From Candidatus Tectimicrobiota bacterium (GTDB taxonomy: Bacteria; JACPSX01): 27,557 nt of DNA. Positions 9,772 through 17,751 of the stretch are shown piece by piece (position 1 is the stretch's first letter; every line of letters starts with the position of its first letter). The stretch lies in NCBI GenBank assembly GCA_016193065.1, contig JACPSX010000175.1, positions 1 through 27,557 on the forward strand. Reading direction: 5' to 3'. The position numbers were made by a program, and so were the translations under genes. Under the pieces are notes generated by a model that was given only the letters and a program-made list of their open reading frames with translations, was not told the origin of the DNA and made no database searches.

Positions 9772-11071
9772 ATGACACCCAACGAAGTACTGAAATTTGC
9801 CAAGGAGAAGGGCGCCAAGATCCTCGACTTGCGGTTCAAGGATTTTCCCGGACTCTGGCAGCACTTTTCGGTTCCCATCCACAATCTTGAGGAGAGCAGT
9901 TTCGAGGAGGGGTTCGGCTTTGACGGGTCCAGTATCCGGGGTTGGCAGTCGATTCACGCGAGCGACATGCTGGTGCTTCCGGACCCCGCCACCGCCGTAC
10001 TGGACCCCTTTTGCAAAGAAACGACCCTGGTTATGATCTGCAATATTCTCGATCCCATCACGAAGGAAAAGTACTCCCGGGACCCCCGCTACATTGCCCA
10101 GAAGGCTGAGGCTGGATTCTATCGAGGGGCAGTGGAACACCGGACGGGATGAGAGACCGAACCTGGGATACAAGCCCCGCTACAAAGAGGGGTACTTCCC
10201 CGTTCCCCCATCTGATACTCTGCAGGACATCCGCACGGAAATGGTCGGGATCATGGGCGAGGTCGGGATTCCTGTGGAAGCCCACCACCACGAGGTGTCA
10301 ACGGGGGGGCAAAACGAAATCGACATGAAGTTCGACGGGCTAGTCCGCATGGGCGACAACATGATGTGGTACAAATACATCGTCAAGAACGTCGCCCGCA
10401 AACACAACAAGACAGCGACTTTCATGCCCAAACCCATCTTCGGGGACAACGGCAGCGGAATGCACGTTCACCAGAGCCTGTGGAAAGAAGGGAAACCGCT
10501 CTTTGCGGGGGATCGCTATGGCGGGCTGAGCGCTCTGGCTTTAAACTACATCGGCGGTATTCTCAAGCACGCCTCAGCCCTGTGTGCCTTTGTGGCTCCC
10601 ACCACAAACTCGTACAAGAGGTTGGTCCCGGGGTTTGAGGCACCGGTGAACCTGGCCTACTCCGTGCGCAATCGCAGCGCTGGGGTGCGGATCCCCATGT
10701 ACTCCCCCAGCCCGAAGGCGAAGAGAATCGAGGTGCGGTTTCCGGACCCCGCCTGCAACGCGTACCTGGCCTTTGCGGCCATGCTTATGGCCGGACTCGA
10801 TGGTATCCAAAACAAGATTCCTCCGGGAGATCCTCTGGACAAGGACATCTATGCCCTGACCCCGGAAGAGTTGAAGGGAGTGCCAACGGTTCCCAGCTCT
10901 CTGGAGGCGGCTCTCAATACCCTGGAGGAGGATCACGATTTTCTGTTCAAAGGGGACGTGTTCACGGAGGACGCTCTGTCCACCTGGATCAACTACAAGC
11001 GCAACAACGAGGTGGATCCTTTGCGCTTGAGGCCCCACCCTTACGAGTTCGCCCTTTACTTCGACATCTAG
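9772..11071 (+). pseudogene. glnA: glutamine synthetase type I, broken by an internal deletion and frameshift
   Basis: The N-terminal part, from ATG 9772 (GAGGAGG 5 bases upstream), reads MTPNEVLKFAKEKGAKILDL through GFGFDGSSIRGWQSIHASDM to [14 protein letters not shown]. Near 10110 the match leaves this frame, which stops at 10152, and resumes at once in another frame with [11 protein letters not shown] and [17 protein letters not shown]. From there it runs normally to the end at 11071: [64 protein letters not shown], and [11 protein letters not shown], whose Tyr is the expected GlnE adenylylation site. Compared with E. coli GlnA, roughly 36-37 residues are missing at the break, including the GPExEFFxFD metal-ligand segment. 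The copy cannot encode active enzyme as written. Either the gene is truly damaged or the assembly lost about 110 bases here. Confidence 0.88.
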
Positions 11072-11079
11072 GACCTGCG

Positions 11080-11109
11080 GGGGCCGGCGGAAAGGCCGGC
11101 CCCATTTTT
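11080..11109 (+). terminator. Rho-independent terminator after glnA
   Basis: A perfect 9-bp GC-rich stem, GGGGCCGGC (11080-11088) with GCCGGCCCC (11095-11103), has a six-base loop GGAAAG and is followed by ATTTTT. It begins 8 bases after the glnA stop. Confidence 0.92.
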
Positions 11110-11180
11110 CCCCTCTCTCTCATCTTTGCCTGACCGCGCATTGAACGGCTGCCGGGATCTCTTTTTTCCTCTCTCAAGTT

Positions 11181-11224
11181 CCTCACGCAGGCGGGGGAGC
11201 ACCAGGGGGCTGCCCCAAGGACCC
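11181..11224 (+). repeat. R2 family, partial copy IV
   Basis: The CTCACG... and GGGGGCTGCCCC-AGGACC blocks match R2 copy I (1683-1730), with the central GTCGCAAGCGCTTC segment shortened or diverged. It lies about 250 bases from copy II in the same orientation. Confidence 0.45.
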
Positions 11225-11473
11225 CGCCGATTCAGCATCACTGCACCCAACGGCACGGCAAATGGGGCTGCCCAGCCTGCCCTTCGCTTCACGCCTCCCG
11301 CAGCGACCCCTTCGGGGCGCCCAGGGTGGGACCCCTCCGCTACCGCCACGATATCTCCTCTGCTATCCGCAAACGGGTCTAGGCTGCCCGGTTTCCCATC
11401 CCTGGCCGCTCCCGATGGGTTTCCCCGCTGCTCCCGGCAGTTCCGCTCAAGGCAGGCAGGGCAGCCTGACCGG

Positions 11474-11680
11474 TAGTCCGAGGGAGTTGGCCCCCGCAGG
11501 CGACCTAAGCGGTTGCGAGGCAGGGAACCCCCGATCCAGCCGACATGATTCACGTCGCAAGCGCTTCGGGAGCCGCACCCATAGGATGGGTACCCGCATC
11601 CTGGGTGTGGGTACTCCCGAGGACCTTGCCCAAAGAGGCTCCCCCGAGGGTCTAGTGAGGGTAGCAATTCCTCGGTGACA
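11474..11680 (+). repeat. R2 family, copy II, interrupted by a palindromic element
   Basis: Ordered blocks are TAGTCCGAGGGA, CCCCCGCAGGCGACCTAAGC and GGTTGCGAGG, followed by GTCGCAAGCGCTTCGGGAGC (11554-11573). The first 100 bases match the inverted copy III (22974 down to 22877) with only scattered substitutions. After GGGAGCC the repeat is broken by the double hairpin at 11575-11609 and then resumes with CCGAGGACCTTGCCC as in copy I. Confidence 0.8.
11575..11609 (+). repeat. double-hairpin palindromic element, copy D (inside R2 copy II)
   Basis: GCACCCA, 5 bases, TGGGTACCCGC, 5 bases, GGGTGTG: two adjacent small hairpins sharing the GGGTACCCGC arm. The same arrangement occurs within the glnE reading frame at 14103-14140. 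The other R2 copies lack it at this position. Confidence 0.68.
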
Positions 11681-11710
11681 AACCGGGGGTGGTCACGGGC
11701 TGGAAAGGTA

Positions 11711-11739
11711 TTGACAAGCTCCTTCACGGATGGTCTTCT
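11711..11739 (+). promoter_or_regulatory. candidate glnE promoter
   Basis: A perfect -35 TTGACA (11711-11716) is followed after exactly 17 bases by TCTTCT (11734-11739), a weak -10 (3/6). The start codon is 38 bases further on. Independent transcription of glnE is likely, because a strong terminator closes glnA upstream. Confidence 0.38.
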
Positions 11740-11776
11740 AAAACCGGTTGAGAGGGGCAGCCGGTGATGGAGGTCC

Positions 11777-14700
11777 ATGAGCCAGGTGAATGTGCAGAGC
11801 CTCTGCGGGGAATTGGCCGGACTGGTGGCAAGGGGCGAACCTTTCCACGACCGGTCTCGGGATCTGTTGAGCGCCCTGGGGTTTCTGGACCCTCCTGCCG
11901 CCTGGAAAAATCTCGGTCAGATCTGGGGCCAGGCGAATTTCAACCGCCTCTTTCCCGACTTCTTTCCCCGGTTTTGCGAGGCCTGTGCCCGGTCCTTCGA
12001 TCCGGATCAGGCCCTCAACAATTTTGAGCGCTTCTCAGCCCTAATCTACGACAAGAATTATCTCTACACGATTTTGTCCCAGCAGTCGCCCGTCCTGGCA
12101 TCCCTGCTGGCCATTTTTTCGGGGAGCCAGTTCTTGACCGATTTTCTTCTCAAGGACCCTTCCTACTTTGATCAGGCGGTCCGCCAGGAAACCACGTTCC
12201 GCAGCCGGATGAAGGAGGATCTGGAGAGAGATCTCACCACTTGCCTGGCTTCCACCCGGACTTCCCAGGATCTCATGAAGGCGCTGCGGCGCTTCAAGAA
12301 CAGAGAAATCCTCCGCATCGGGCTGCGGGATTTGATGCGGTACAGCGACCTGCCGGAAACCATGGAAGACCTCTCGAACCTGGCGGATGTGTGCGTGCAG
12401 GCGATTCTGGATTTCTGCTTGACGGAGTTGACCAGCCAGTACGGGCGCCCCATTGCCGAGGAAGGGGATTCGCGAAGCCCCTGTGAGTTTACCGTGATCG
12501 GTCTCGGGAAACTGGGGGGGCGGGAGCTCAACTTCAGCTCCGACATCGATGTGATTTATCTCTATTCCTCGGACAAGGGAGCCACGACGGGCATTCCCGC
12601 AGCCCGGGGTGAACGGGTCAACACCATCAGCAACCACGAGTTTTACACCAAGCTGGCCCAGATGATCACACGCTATTTGAACGAGATCACCCCCGAGGGC
12701 CAGCTCTTTCGCGTCGACTTGAACCTGCGCCCGGAAGGGCACAGCGGCGACGTGACCAACTCCTTAAGAAGCATGGAAATCTACTACGAGTCCTGGGGGC
12801 AGACCTGGGAACGCCAGGTCTTGATCAAGGCCCGCAGGATTGCCGGCAGTGAGAATCTTTCCCGGCAGTTCCTCGCCATGGTCACCCCTTTCATCTTCCG
12901 AAAGCATCTGGACTTCGGATCTCTGCACGAGATCCGGGAGATGAAGGAAAAAATCAACCGGGAGCTGGCTGGCCGGGGAAGCGGTGAGGGCAACGTAAAG
13001 TTGGGTTACGGCGGGATCCGCGAAGTGGAGTTCATCGTGCAGGCCTTCCAACTGATTTACGGTGGCAGAGACCGCTGGCTGCAGCAGCGCAATACCCTGC
13101 GCTCCCTGCACCGGCTCTCTGAGAAGGGCTACATCACTTACCGGGATTACGCGGACCTCAATAAAGCCTATGTTTACCTGCGCGAGCTCGAGCATCGGAT
13201 CCAGATTCAGCAAGGCCGGCAGACCCACGAGATTCCACGCTCGGTGCGGGAGCGGGCCGTGCTGGCCCGGAAGATGGGCCTGGAGGGGGGGCACCCGCAA
13301 GGCGGGTACCCGGAAATGTTGAGCGAGAAGCTCCTTGAGCTGTATCGCTTTCATACCGGGAACGTGCGCAGGGTCTACGACGAGCTTTTCTCGGCTCTGC
13401 AGGAAGAAGCCGCGGAGGAAGAGGACGATGTTTCCCTTCTCCTGGAAGGAGGGGCCAGCACAGAGGCCCTGGAAGCCCTGCGGCGTCGCGGGTTTCAGAT
13501 TCCCGAGCGGGCTCTTCAGAACCTGCAGAGTCTCTATCAAGGCCCTCCCTTCTCCCACCCCTCTGCCGCCAACCGCGCCCAGATGCGGCGCTTGATCTCC
13601 CGCCTGCTGGCCTGCTGCCCCACACTTGCGGATCCCGACTTTGCCCTGAATCACCTGGAGAAGTTCGTCAATACCTCAGGTTTGAGGGAATCCCTCACGG
13701 CCATGCTGGCCGAACGTCCACTGCTCCTTGAACACCTGCTCTCCCTGTTTGCCAGCAGCGAGTTTCTGTCTTCGGCCCTCATGCAGAGTCCGGAGCTCAT
13801 GGATCTCATCCTGGAGGAGATCGACCAGGATCGCCCGGTCCGCAAGGAAGAAATGTCCTCCCAGCTTTTACAGAATCTCCAAAATGCAACTTCCTATGAA
13901 GATAAGCTGGAGATTCTGCGTGTCTTTAAGAAAGGGACGGAGCTGAAAATCGCCCTCCGGGACCTGCAGGGGAAGGCCGATTTAACCGAGGTGATGGAGT
14001 CGCTGTCGGATCTGGGGGATGTCATTTTGGAGGCGGCGGCGGGGATCGCCTTGGGAGAGTTGAACACCCGATACGGTGTTCCCAAGTTGTCTGCGGGCTT
14101 GCGCACCCACTCCGTGGGTACCCGCGCTTTGCGGGTGTGCCGTTTTGCAGTGATTGCTCTGGGAAAGTACGGCGGGAGGGAACTGAGCTTTGGCTCCGAC
14201 CTGGACGTGGTCTTCGTTTATGAAGGTGAGGGGGAAAGTGAGGTTTCAGCGCGGGGCCCGGACCGCGGATGGAAACCGGAAGCCTCCATCGGAAACCAGC
14301 TTTTCTTCGCCAAGTTGGGAGAGAAGATCGTCCAGGCCATCAGCGGAGTGACCCGGATGGGGCACGTATACCGGCTGGACTTACGTCTGCGGCCCGAAGG
14401 GGAGAAGGGACCCCTGGCGGTTTCCCTGGAAACTCTCGAGGACTATCACCGTTGCCGGGCCGCTCTGTGGGAGGGGCAATCGTGGCTGAAAGCCAGGCCG
14501 GCGGCCGGCGACCCGGCCTTTGGAAAGATCGTGGTCTTCCGGATCCAGGAGACTTGGGCCGCCAGGCCCCTGGGTGCCCAGGCCGCTGAAGACTTCAAGG
14601 GGATGCGCCAGCGCATGGAGGCCGAGAGGGTTTGGCCGCAGGGAGGCGGGCAGCACATCAAGCTGGGACCCGGAGGCATTACCGACGTTGAGTTCATCAC

Positions 14701-15043
14701 CCAGTACTTGCAGTTGAAGTATGGGGGGCAGGATCCTGATCTACGCACGCCCTCGACTCTGGAATCCCTGCGCAGGATCGCCCGGGGGGGCTACCTGGGT
14801 CCGGCAGAGTGTTCCCGGCTGCAGGAGGCCTATCTTTTCTTGCGCGGTTTGGAAAATCGGTTGCGGGTCTTTGAGTCTCTGTCCACCAGCGTGCTGCCGG
14901 CCGATACCGGGCGCTTGAGAATCCTGGCCAGACGCCTGGGCTACCCGGACGGGCGACACAACGCCCCGGAAGCCCAGCTTCTAACCGATTACGAGCGGCA
15001 TACCTCCGCGGTCCGTGAAATCTTTGCGCGCGTCTTTGCTTAG
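11777..15043 (+). CDS. glnE: bifunctional glutamine synthetase adenylyltransferase/deadenylase
   Basis: The 1088-residue protein has the two-fold architecture of GlnE, which adds AMP to and removes it from a tyrosine of GlnA in response to PII and glutamine. The first nucleotidyltransferase half shows FTVIGLGKLGGRELNFSSDID with RVDLNLRPEGHSG, then KLGYGGIREVEFIVQAFQL. The second half shows FAVIALGKYGGRELSFGSDLD with RLDLRLRPEGEKG and KLGPGGITDVEFITQYLQL. ATG 11777 follows GGAGG by 5 bases. It is longer than the usual 950-1000 residues. Part of the excess lies at two palindromic repeats embedded in frame, near residues 505-512 (HPQGGYP) and 776-789 (RTHSVGTRALRVC). Its natural substrate gene glnA upstream is broken in this sequence. 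The end is 20 bases from a convergent glycosyltransferase gene. Confidence 0.95.
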   Translation: MSQVNVQSLCGELAGLVARGEPFHDRSRDLLSALGFLDPPAAWKNLGQIWGQANFNRLFPDFFPRFCEACARSFDPDQALNNFERFSALIYDKNYLYTILSQQSPVLASLLAIFSGSQFLTDFLLKDPSYFDQAVRQETTFRSRMKEDLERDLTTCLASTRTSQDLMKALRRFKNREILRIGLRDLMRYSDLPETMEDLSNLADVCVQAILDFCLTELTSQYGRPIAEEGDSRSPCEFTVIGLGKLGGRELNFSSDIDVIYLYSSDKGATTGIPAARGERVNTISNHEFYTKLAQMITRYLNEITPEGQLFRVDLNLRPEGHSGDVTNSLRSMEIYYESWGQTWERQVLIKARRIAGSENLSRQFLAMVTPFIFRKHLDFGSLHEIREMKEKINRELAGRGSGEGNVKLGYGGIREVEFIVQAFQLIYGGRDRWLQQRNTLRSLHRLSEKGYITYRDYADLNKAYVYLRELEHRIQIQQGRQTHEIPRSVRERAVLARKMGLEGGHPQGGYPEMLSEKLLELYRFHTGNVRRVYDELFSALQEEAAEEEDDVSLLLEGGASTEALEALRRRGFQIPERALQNLQSLYQGPPFSHPSAANRAQMRRLISRLLACCPTLADPDFALNHLEKFVNTSGLRESLTAMLAERPLLLEHLLSLFASSEFLSSALMQSPELMDLILEEIDQDRPVRKEEMSSQLLQNLQNATSYEDKLEILRVFKKGTELKIALRDLQGKADLTEVMESLSDLGDVILEAAAGIALGELNTRYGVPKLSAGLRTHSVGTRALRVCRFAVIALGKYGGRELSFGSDLDVVFVYEGEGESEVSARGPDRGWKPEASIGNQLFFAKLGEKIVQAISGVTRMGHVYRLDLRLRPEGEKGPLAVSLETLEDYHRCRAALWEGQSWLKARPAAGDPAFGKIVVFRIQETWAARPLGAQAAEDFKGMRQRMEAERVWPQGGGQHIKLGPGGITDVEFITQYLQLKYGGQDPDLRTPSTLESLRRIARGGYLGPAECSRLQEAYLFLRGLENRLRVFESLSTSVLPADTGRLRILARRLGYPDGRHNAPEAQLLTDYERHTSAVREIFARVFA
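13291..13311 (-). repeat. 21-bp palindromic mini-element, copy B (inside glnE)
   Basis: On the minus strand the sequence reads arm GGGTACCCGC, loop CTT, arm GCGGGTGC, identical to copies A and E except for the 3-base loop. In the glnE frame it encodes about HPQGGYP. At 21 bases, its insertion keeps the reading frame. Confidence 0.65.
14103..14140 (+). repeat. double-hairpin palindromic element, copy C (inside glnE)
   Basis: GCACCCA, 5 bases, TGGGTACCCGC, then GCTTTGC and GGGTGTG, the same double hairpin as copy D at 11575-11609. It lies just before the second nucleotidyltransferase core of GlnE and encodes about RTHSVGTRALRV. The equivalent linker in the first half of the same protein has no such segment. 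Confidence 0.68.
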
Positions 15044-15063
15044 AAGCAGGCAAGTCGCGAGGG

Positions 15064-16101
15064 TCAGGGGATGCCTTCGATCAGCTTGCGATAGAGCCTA
15101 AGATAAGAAGACACTTCCCGGTCCGGGGGAAATTCTCGCCGGATCAACTCTCTTCCAGCCTCTCCCAGCCGGTGTCGCAGATCCCCGTCCGCTACGAGGA
15201 GCCGAGCTTTTTCCAAAAACTCTTCCTCACCGGAGAAGAGAAACCCGTTCACCCCGTCTTCCACAATGGTCGTGTTTCCCTGGATGCGGGAGGCCAGGAC
15301 GGGGACTCCCACGCTCATGGCCTCCAGCAGGCTGTTCGCCATTCCCCCCTCCGACCGGGAGGAGTTAATGAGAACCTGAACCGCTTCGTAAAGGGCGCGC
15401 ATCTGATGATGGGGGACGGCCTCCAGGTAGTGGACCCAGGGGAGCACCGAAATTTGCTCCAAGAAGGTCTTCCCCAGTACTGGATCCAAGATGGGCCCTG
15501 CAATCACTAAGCGGACTTGGGGGAAGCTCCTCACGAGGCGCGATAAGGGAGCCAAGGAGAAGCTCACGTTCTTCACCGGGCGGATGCCGGCAGCGATCAG
15601 AAACAGGAACCGATTAGGGGCTGGCGGAATCCTTTCCAGGGGATCTCCTTCCCCCTCGGGCAGATCCACCGCCTGTGGGATCACGACCACCTTGGCAACG
15701 ACTCCCGGAGCGTGCAGGCTCAGGTGGGCGCGCACCGCTTCGTGGAAGACCACAATGGCGTCCACCGAGTTCAGGATCTCGACAACTCTGGGTCGCTGGG
15801 ATTCATCTGGCAGGTTCTGATAGGCGTCGGTGCCGGTAATGGTCAGCACCGTGGGAAGCCCGAGCTTTTGCGCCGTCTCCAGCAGCAAGTTTCCGGTCCG
15901 GAAGGCATTGAGGCCGTGCAGGACCTCGGGAGCGAAATCCTCCAAACGGGAAAGAATCCGGGCGGGATCTTGGTCGATTTCCGTATTGACGATCTCCACC
16001 TCGGCACCGCGGGCAGCCAGGCCTTTGGCAAGCCGGCCGGCGGTGACTGAGTTGCCTGTAACGGACGGGAAGAAATGGGGTGTCAGGATGGCGACTCTCA
16101 T
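15064..16101 (-). CDS. GT4-type (GT-B fold) glycosyltransferase
   Basis: The 345-residue protein has the layout of a family 4 retaining glycosyltransferase. The N-terminal acceptor domain opens MRVAILTPHFFPSVTGNSVT, and TITGTDAYQNL lies near residues 87-97. The C-terminal nucleotide-sugar domain begins near 165 with FLFLIAAGIRPVKN, continues RLVIAGPIL and HYLEAVPHHQM, and holds the donor-binding NSSRSEGGMANSLLEAMSVG (Glu251 to Glu260) followed by PVLASRIQGN and VEDGVNGFLF. The TGNSVTAGRLA and TGTD-Y segments recall the small GT group that includes the selenosugar synthase SenB, but no selD-like or SenA-like gene is near, so donor and acceptor are unknown. There is no signal peptide or membrane segment, so it is likely cytoplasmic. 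ATG 16101 lacks a good ribosome-binding site. The gene is divergent from the UbiD gene. Confidence 0.88.
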   Translation of the reverse strand: MRVAILTPHFFPSVTGNSVTAGRLAKGLAARGAEVEIVNTEIDQDPARILSRLEDFAPEVLHGLNAFRTGNLLLETAQKLGLPTVLTITGTDAYQNLPDESQRPRVVEILNSVDAIVVFHEAVRAHLSLHAPGVVAKVVVIPQAVDLPEGEGDPLERIPPAPNRFLFLIAAGIRPVKNVSFSLAPLSRLVRSFPQVRLVIAGPILDPVLGKTFLEQISVLPWVHYLEAVPHHQMRALYEAVQVLINSSRSEGGMANSLLEAMSVGVPVLASRIQGNTTIVEDGVNGFLFSGEEEFLEKARLLVADGDLRHRLGEAGRELIRREFPPDREVSSYLRLYRKLIEGIP

Positions 16102-16203
16102 GCCGTTCTGGCTCGGAGTTCCTCTGCCTTGCGGATCCTGTCATAGACCCGGCAGCAGATTGGGATATTTTTTCCCTGGCTTCTGTGCAACGCTTAATTA
16201 GTG

Positions 16204-16209
16204 TATTAT
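16204..16209 (+). promoter_or_regulatory. candidate -10 box for the ubiD-family gene
   Basis: TATTAT (5/6) sits in the AT-rich part of the divergent gap, 78 bases before the start codon. No good -35 box is found at the usual distance, so this is tentative. Confidence 0.25.
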
Positions 16210-16287
16210 ATCCACCGGATATTGCCACCTCCCATCCTTGCTACCTTCAGCCAGTCACGAGGGCCATTCTCCAAGGAGGACGTAGCC

Positions 16288-17742
16288 ATGGCATTTGATG
16301 ATCTCAAGGATTTCCTCAAGGTTCTTCGGGACCGCGGCGAACTTCACGAAGTCGAGGTGGAAATGGATCCCACTTGGGAAGTCTCCGCCGTCTGCCGCAG
16401 GGTCTTTGACGAGCGCGGACCGGCTCTGCTCTTCCGGCGGGTCGGGAACCATCGCACGCCCCTTCTGGTAGGAGCCCTGGCGACCCGGACCCGCTACCAG
16501 ATCGGCCTGGGTCTGGGAGATCAACCGACCTCCATTGGCCTGATCCGGGAGAGATGGGGCAATGCCTTCCAAAACCCAATTCCTCCCCAAAAGGTTTCCG
16601 GGAACCAGGCCCCCTGCAAGCAGGTCAAGGCGAAAGGGATCGACCTCTACGCGGATCCCTTCCCGGTCCCCCTTTGGCATTATCAGGACAGCGCACCTTA
16701 TCTGGGGACCCTGCACGCGGTGATCTCAAAGGATCCCGAAACGGGTTGGATCAACCTGGGGAATTACCGCAACGAGATTCGCTCCCGGGACACCCTGGGC
16801 GTCTTCATCATTCCTTACCGCCATATCGGTCTGCACTTGCAGAAGTGGAAAGCGATTGGTAAGCCGATGCCGATTGCCATTGCGGTGGGCCTGGAGACCG
16901 CTCTCAATCTGGTGGCGGTCGCCCCCGTAAAGGCCGGGCAAAGTGAATACGATGTGGCTGGGGGGCTCAAGGGGAAGCCGGTCGAGGTGGTGGAAGCCGA
17001 AACCTGCGATTTGCTGGTCCCGGCCCATGCCCAGATCGTCATTGAGGGCTACGTGCCCATCGACGAGACTCTCCCCCAGGAGGGCCCCTTTGGAGAATTT
17101 GCCGGATATATTGGAGAGCAGGTGTACAATTGCAACTTCATGAAGGTGACGGCCGTCACCTATCAGGAAAACCCCATTTTCCAGGGGACCTATGAAGGTC
17201 TCCCCCCTAATGAAAGCACGACGGTTCGGAGCATCGGGCGTTCCGCTTCCCTGTACAATCACTTGACGGGGGTGGTCGGTTTGCCCGGAATCGTGGACGT
17301 GTGCGTCACGGAAGGGGGCTGCGCTGGATTTCACGCCGTGGTGTCGATTCACAACAGCTACCCGGGTCACGTGCGCGACGTGATGACGAACTGTTGGGGC
17401 CAGCCCACCCTGTTCGTCAAAAACGTCATCGTGGTCGATGAGGACATCGATCCCTGGGACCCCGTCAAGGTCGAGTGGGCCATTGCGACCACCATGAAGC
17501 CCACCCGGGATATTGAGATCGTCAAGCGGGGGACCTCGATCAGCATCGACCCTTCCTCGCCGCGGCCCGGATCCGGGCAGAGCGGTGCCATTGTCACCGA
17601 TCTGCTGGGCATTGACGCGACCCGCCCCCATTTCGAATACGCAGAGAAAGGGTGCACCTTCCCGCAACTGGCCGTGCCGAAACCGGAACACATGGAGGCG
17701 GTTCGGAAGAATTGGTCCCGCTACGGGTTCCGGTCGTCCTGA
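16288..17742 (+). CDS. UbiD-family prenylated-FMN-dependent (de)carboxylase
   Basis: From ATG 16288 (AAGGAGGA 7 bases upstream) the product has 484 residues, normal for UbiD enzymes. UbiD proteins decarboxylate, or reversibly carboxylate, unsaturated or aromatic acids using prenylated FMN made by UbiX. Catalytic positions are visible: N156-L-G-N-Y-R161, matching the Asn/Arg pair of Fdc1, and E265-GPFG-E270, matching its two glutamates. Other landmarks are FDDLKDFLKVLRDRGEL, PALLFRRV, the IPYRHIGLHLQKW segment, and QGTYEGLPPNEST. WINLGNYRNEI and the following segment resemble hydroxyarylic-acid and related anaerobic UbiD branches more than ubiquinone UbiD as I recall them. No ubiX or aromatic pathway gene is adjacent, so the substrate is unassigned. 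The open frame extends to 16201, but family alignment supports this start. Confidence 0.92.
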   Translation: MAFDDLKDFLKVLRDRGELHEVEVEMDPTWEVSAVCRRVFDERGPALLFRRVGNHRTPLLVGALATRTRYQIGLGLGDQPTSIGLIRERWGNAFQNPIPPQKVSGNQAPCKQVKAKGIDLYADPFPVPLWHYQDSAPYLGTLHAVISKDPETGWINLGNYRNEIRSRDTLGVFIIPYRHIGLHLQKWKAIGKPMPIAIAVGLETALNLVAVAPVKAGQSEYDVAGGLKGKPVEVVEAETCDLLVPAHAQIVIEGYVPIDETLPQEGPFGEFAGYIGEQVYNCNFMKVTAVTYQENPIFQGTYEGLPPNESTTVRSIGRSASLYNHLTGVVGLPGIVDVCVTEGGCAGFHAVVSIHNSYPGHVRDVMTNCWGQPTLFVKNVIVVDEDIDPWDPVKVEWAIATTMKPTRDIEIVKRGTSISIDPSSPRPGSGQSGAIVTDLLGIDATRPHFEYAEKGCTFPQLAVPKPEHMEAVRKNWSRYGFRSS

Positions 17743-17751
17743 AAGTTGGGG

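Larger units (their letters stand above)
11110..11776. other. repeat-filled gap between glnA and glnE
   Basis: About 670 bases with no supported gene. It contains a partial R2 copy near 11181-11224, a stretch of GC-rich sequence (11225-11470) that I do not recognise, R2 copy II, the palindromic element D inside that copy, and a candidate glnE promoter. A 236-residue open frame on the minus strand covers the whole gap, but it is composed of repeat sequence and shows no protein-family feature. Confidence 0.55.

Noticed and set aside
11068-11778. 236-codon minus-strand frame filling the glnA-glnE gap as a gene
   Set aside because: It begins inside glnE and runs through R2, the palindromic element and the glnA terminator. 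It is composed of repeat sequence and lacks a ribosome-binding site or family features.
12764-13654. 296-codon open frame on the minus strand inside glnE
   Set aside because: It lies fully antisense to conserved GlnE catalytic sequence and shows no independent start signal or motif.
16178-16190. TGGCTTCTGTGCA considered as a sigma-54 site upstream of the ubiD-family gene
   Set aside because: The GG and GC are too close together for a -24/-12 promoter.
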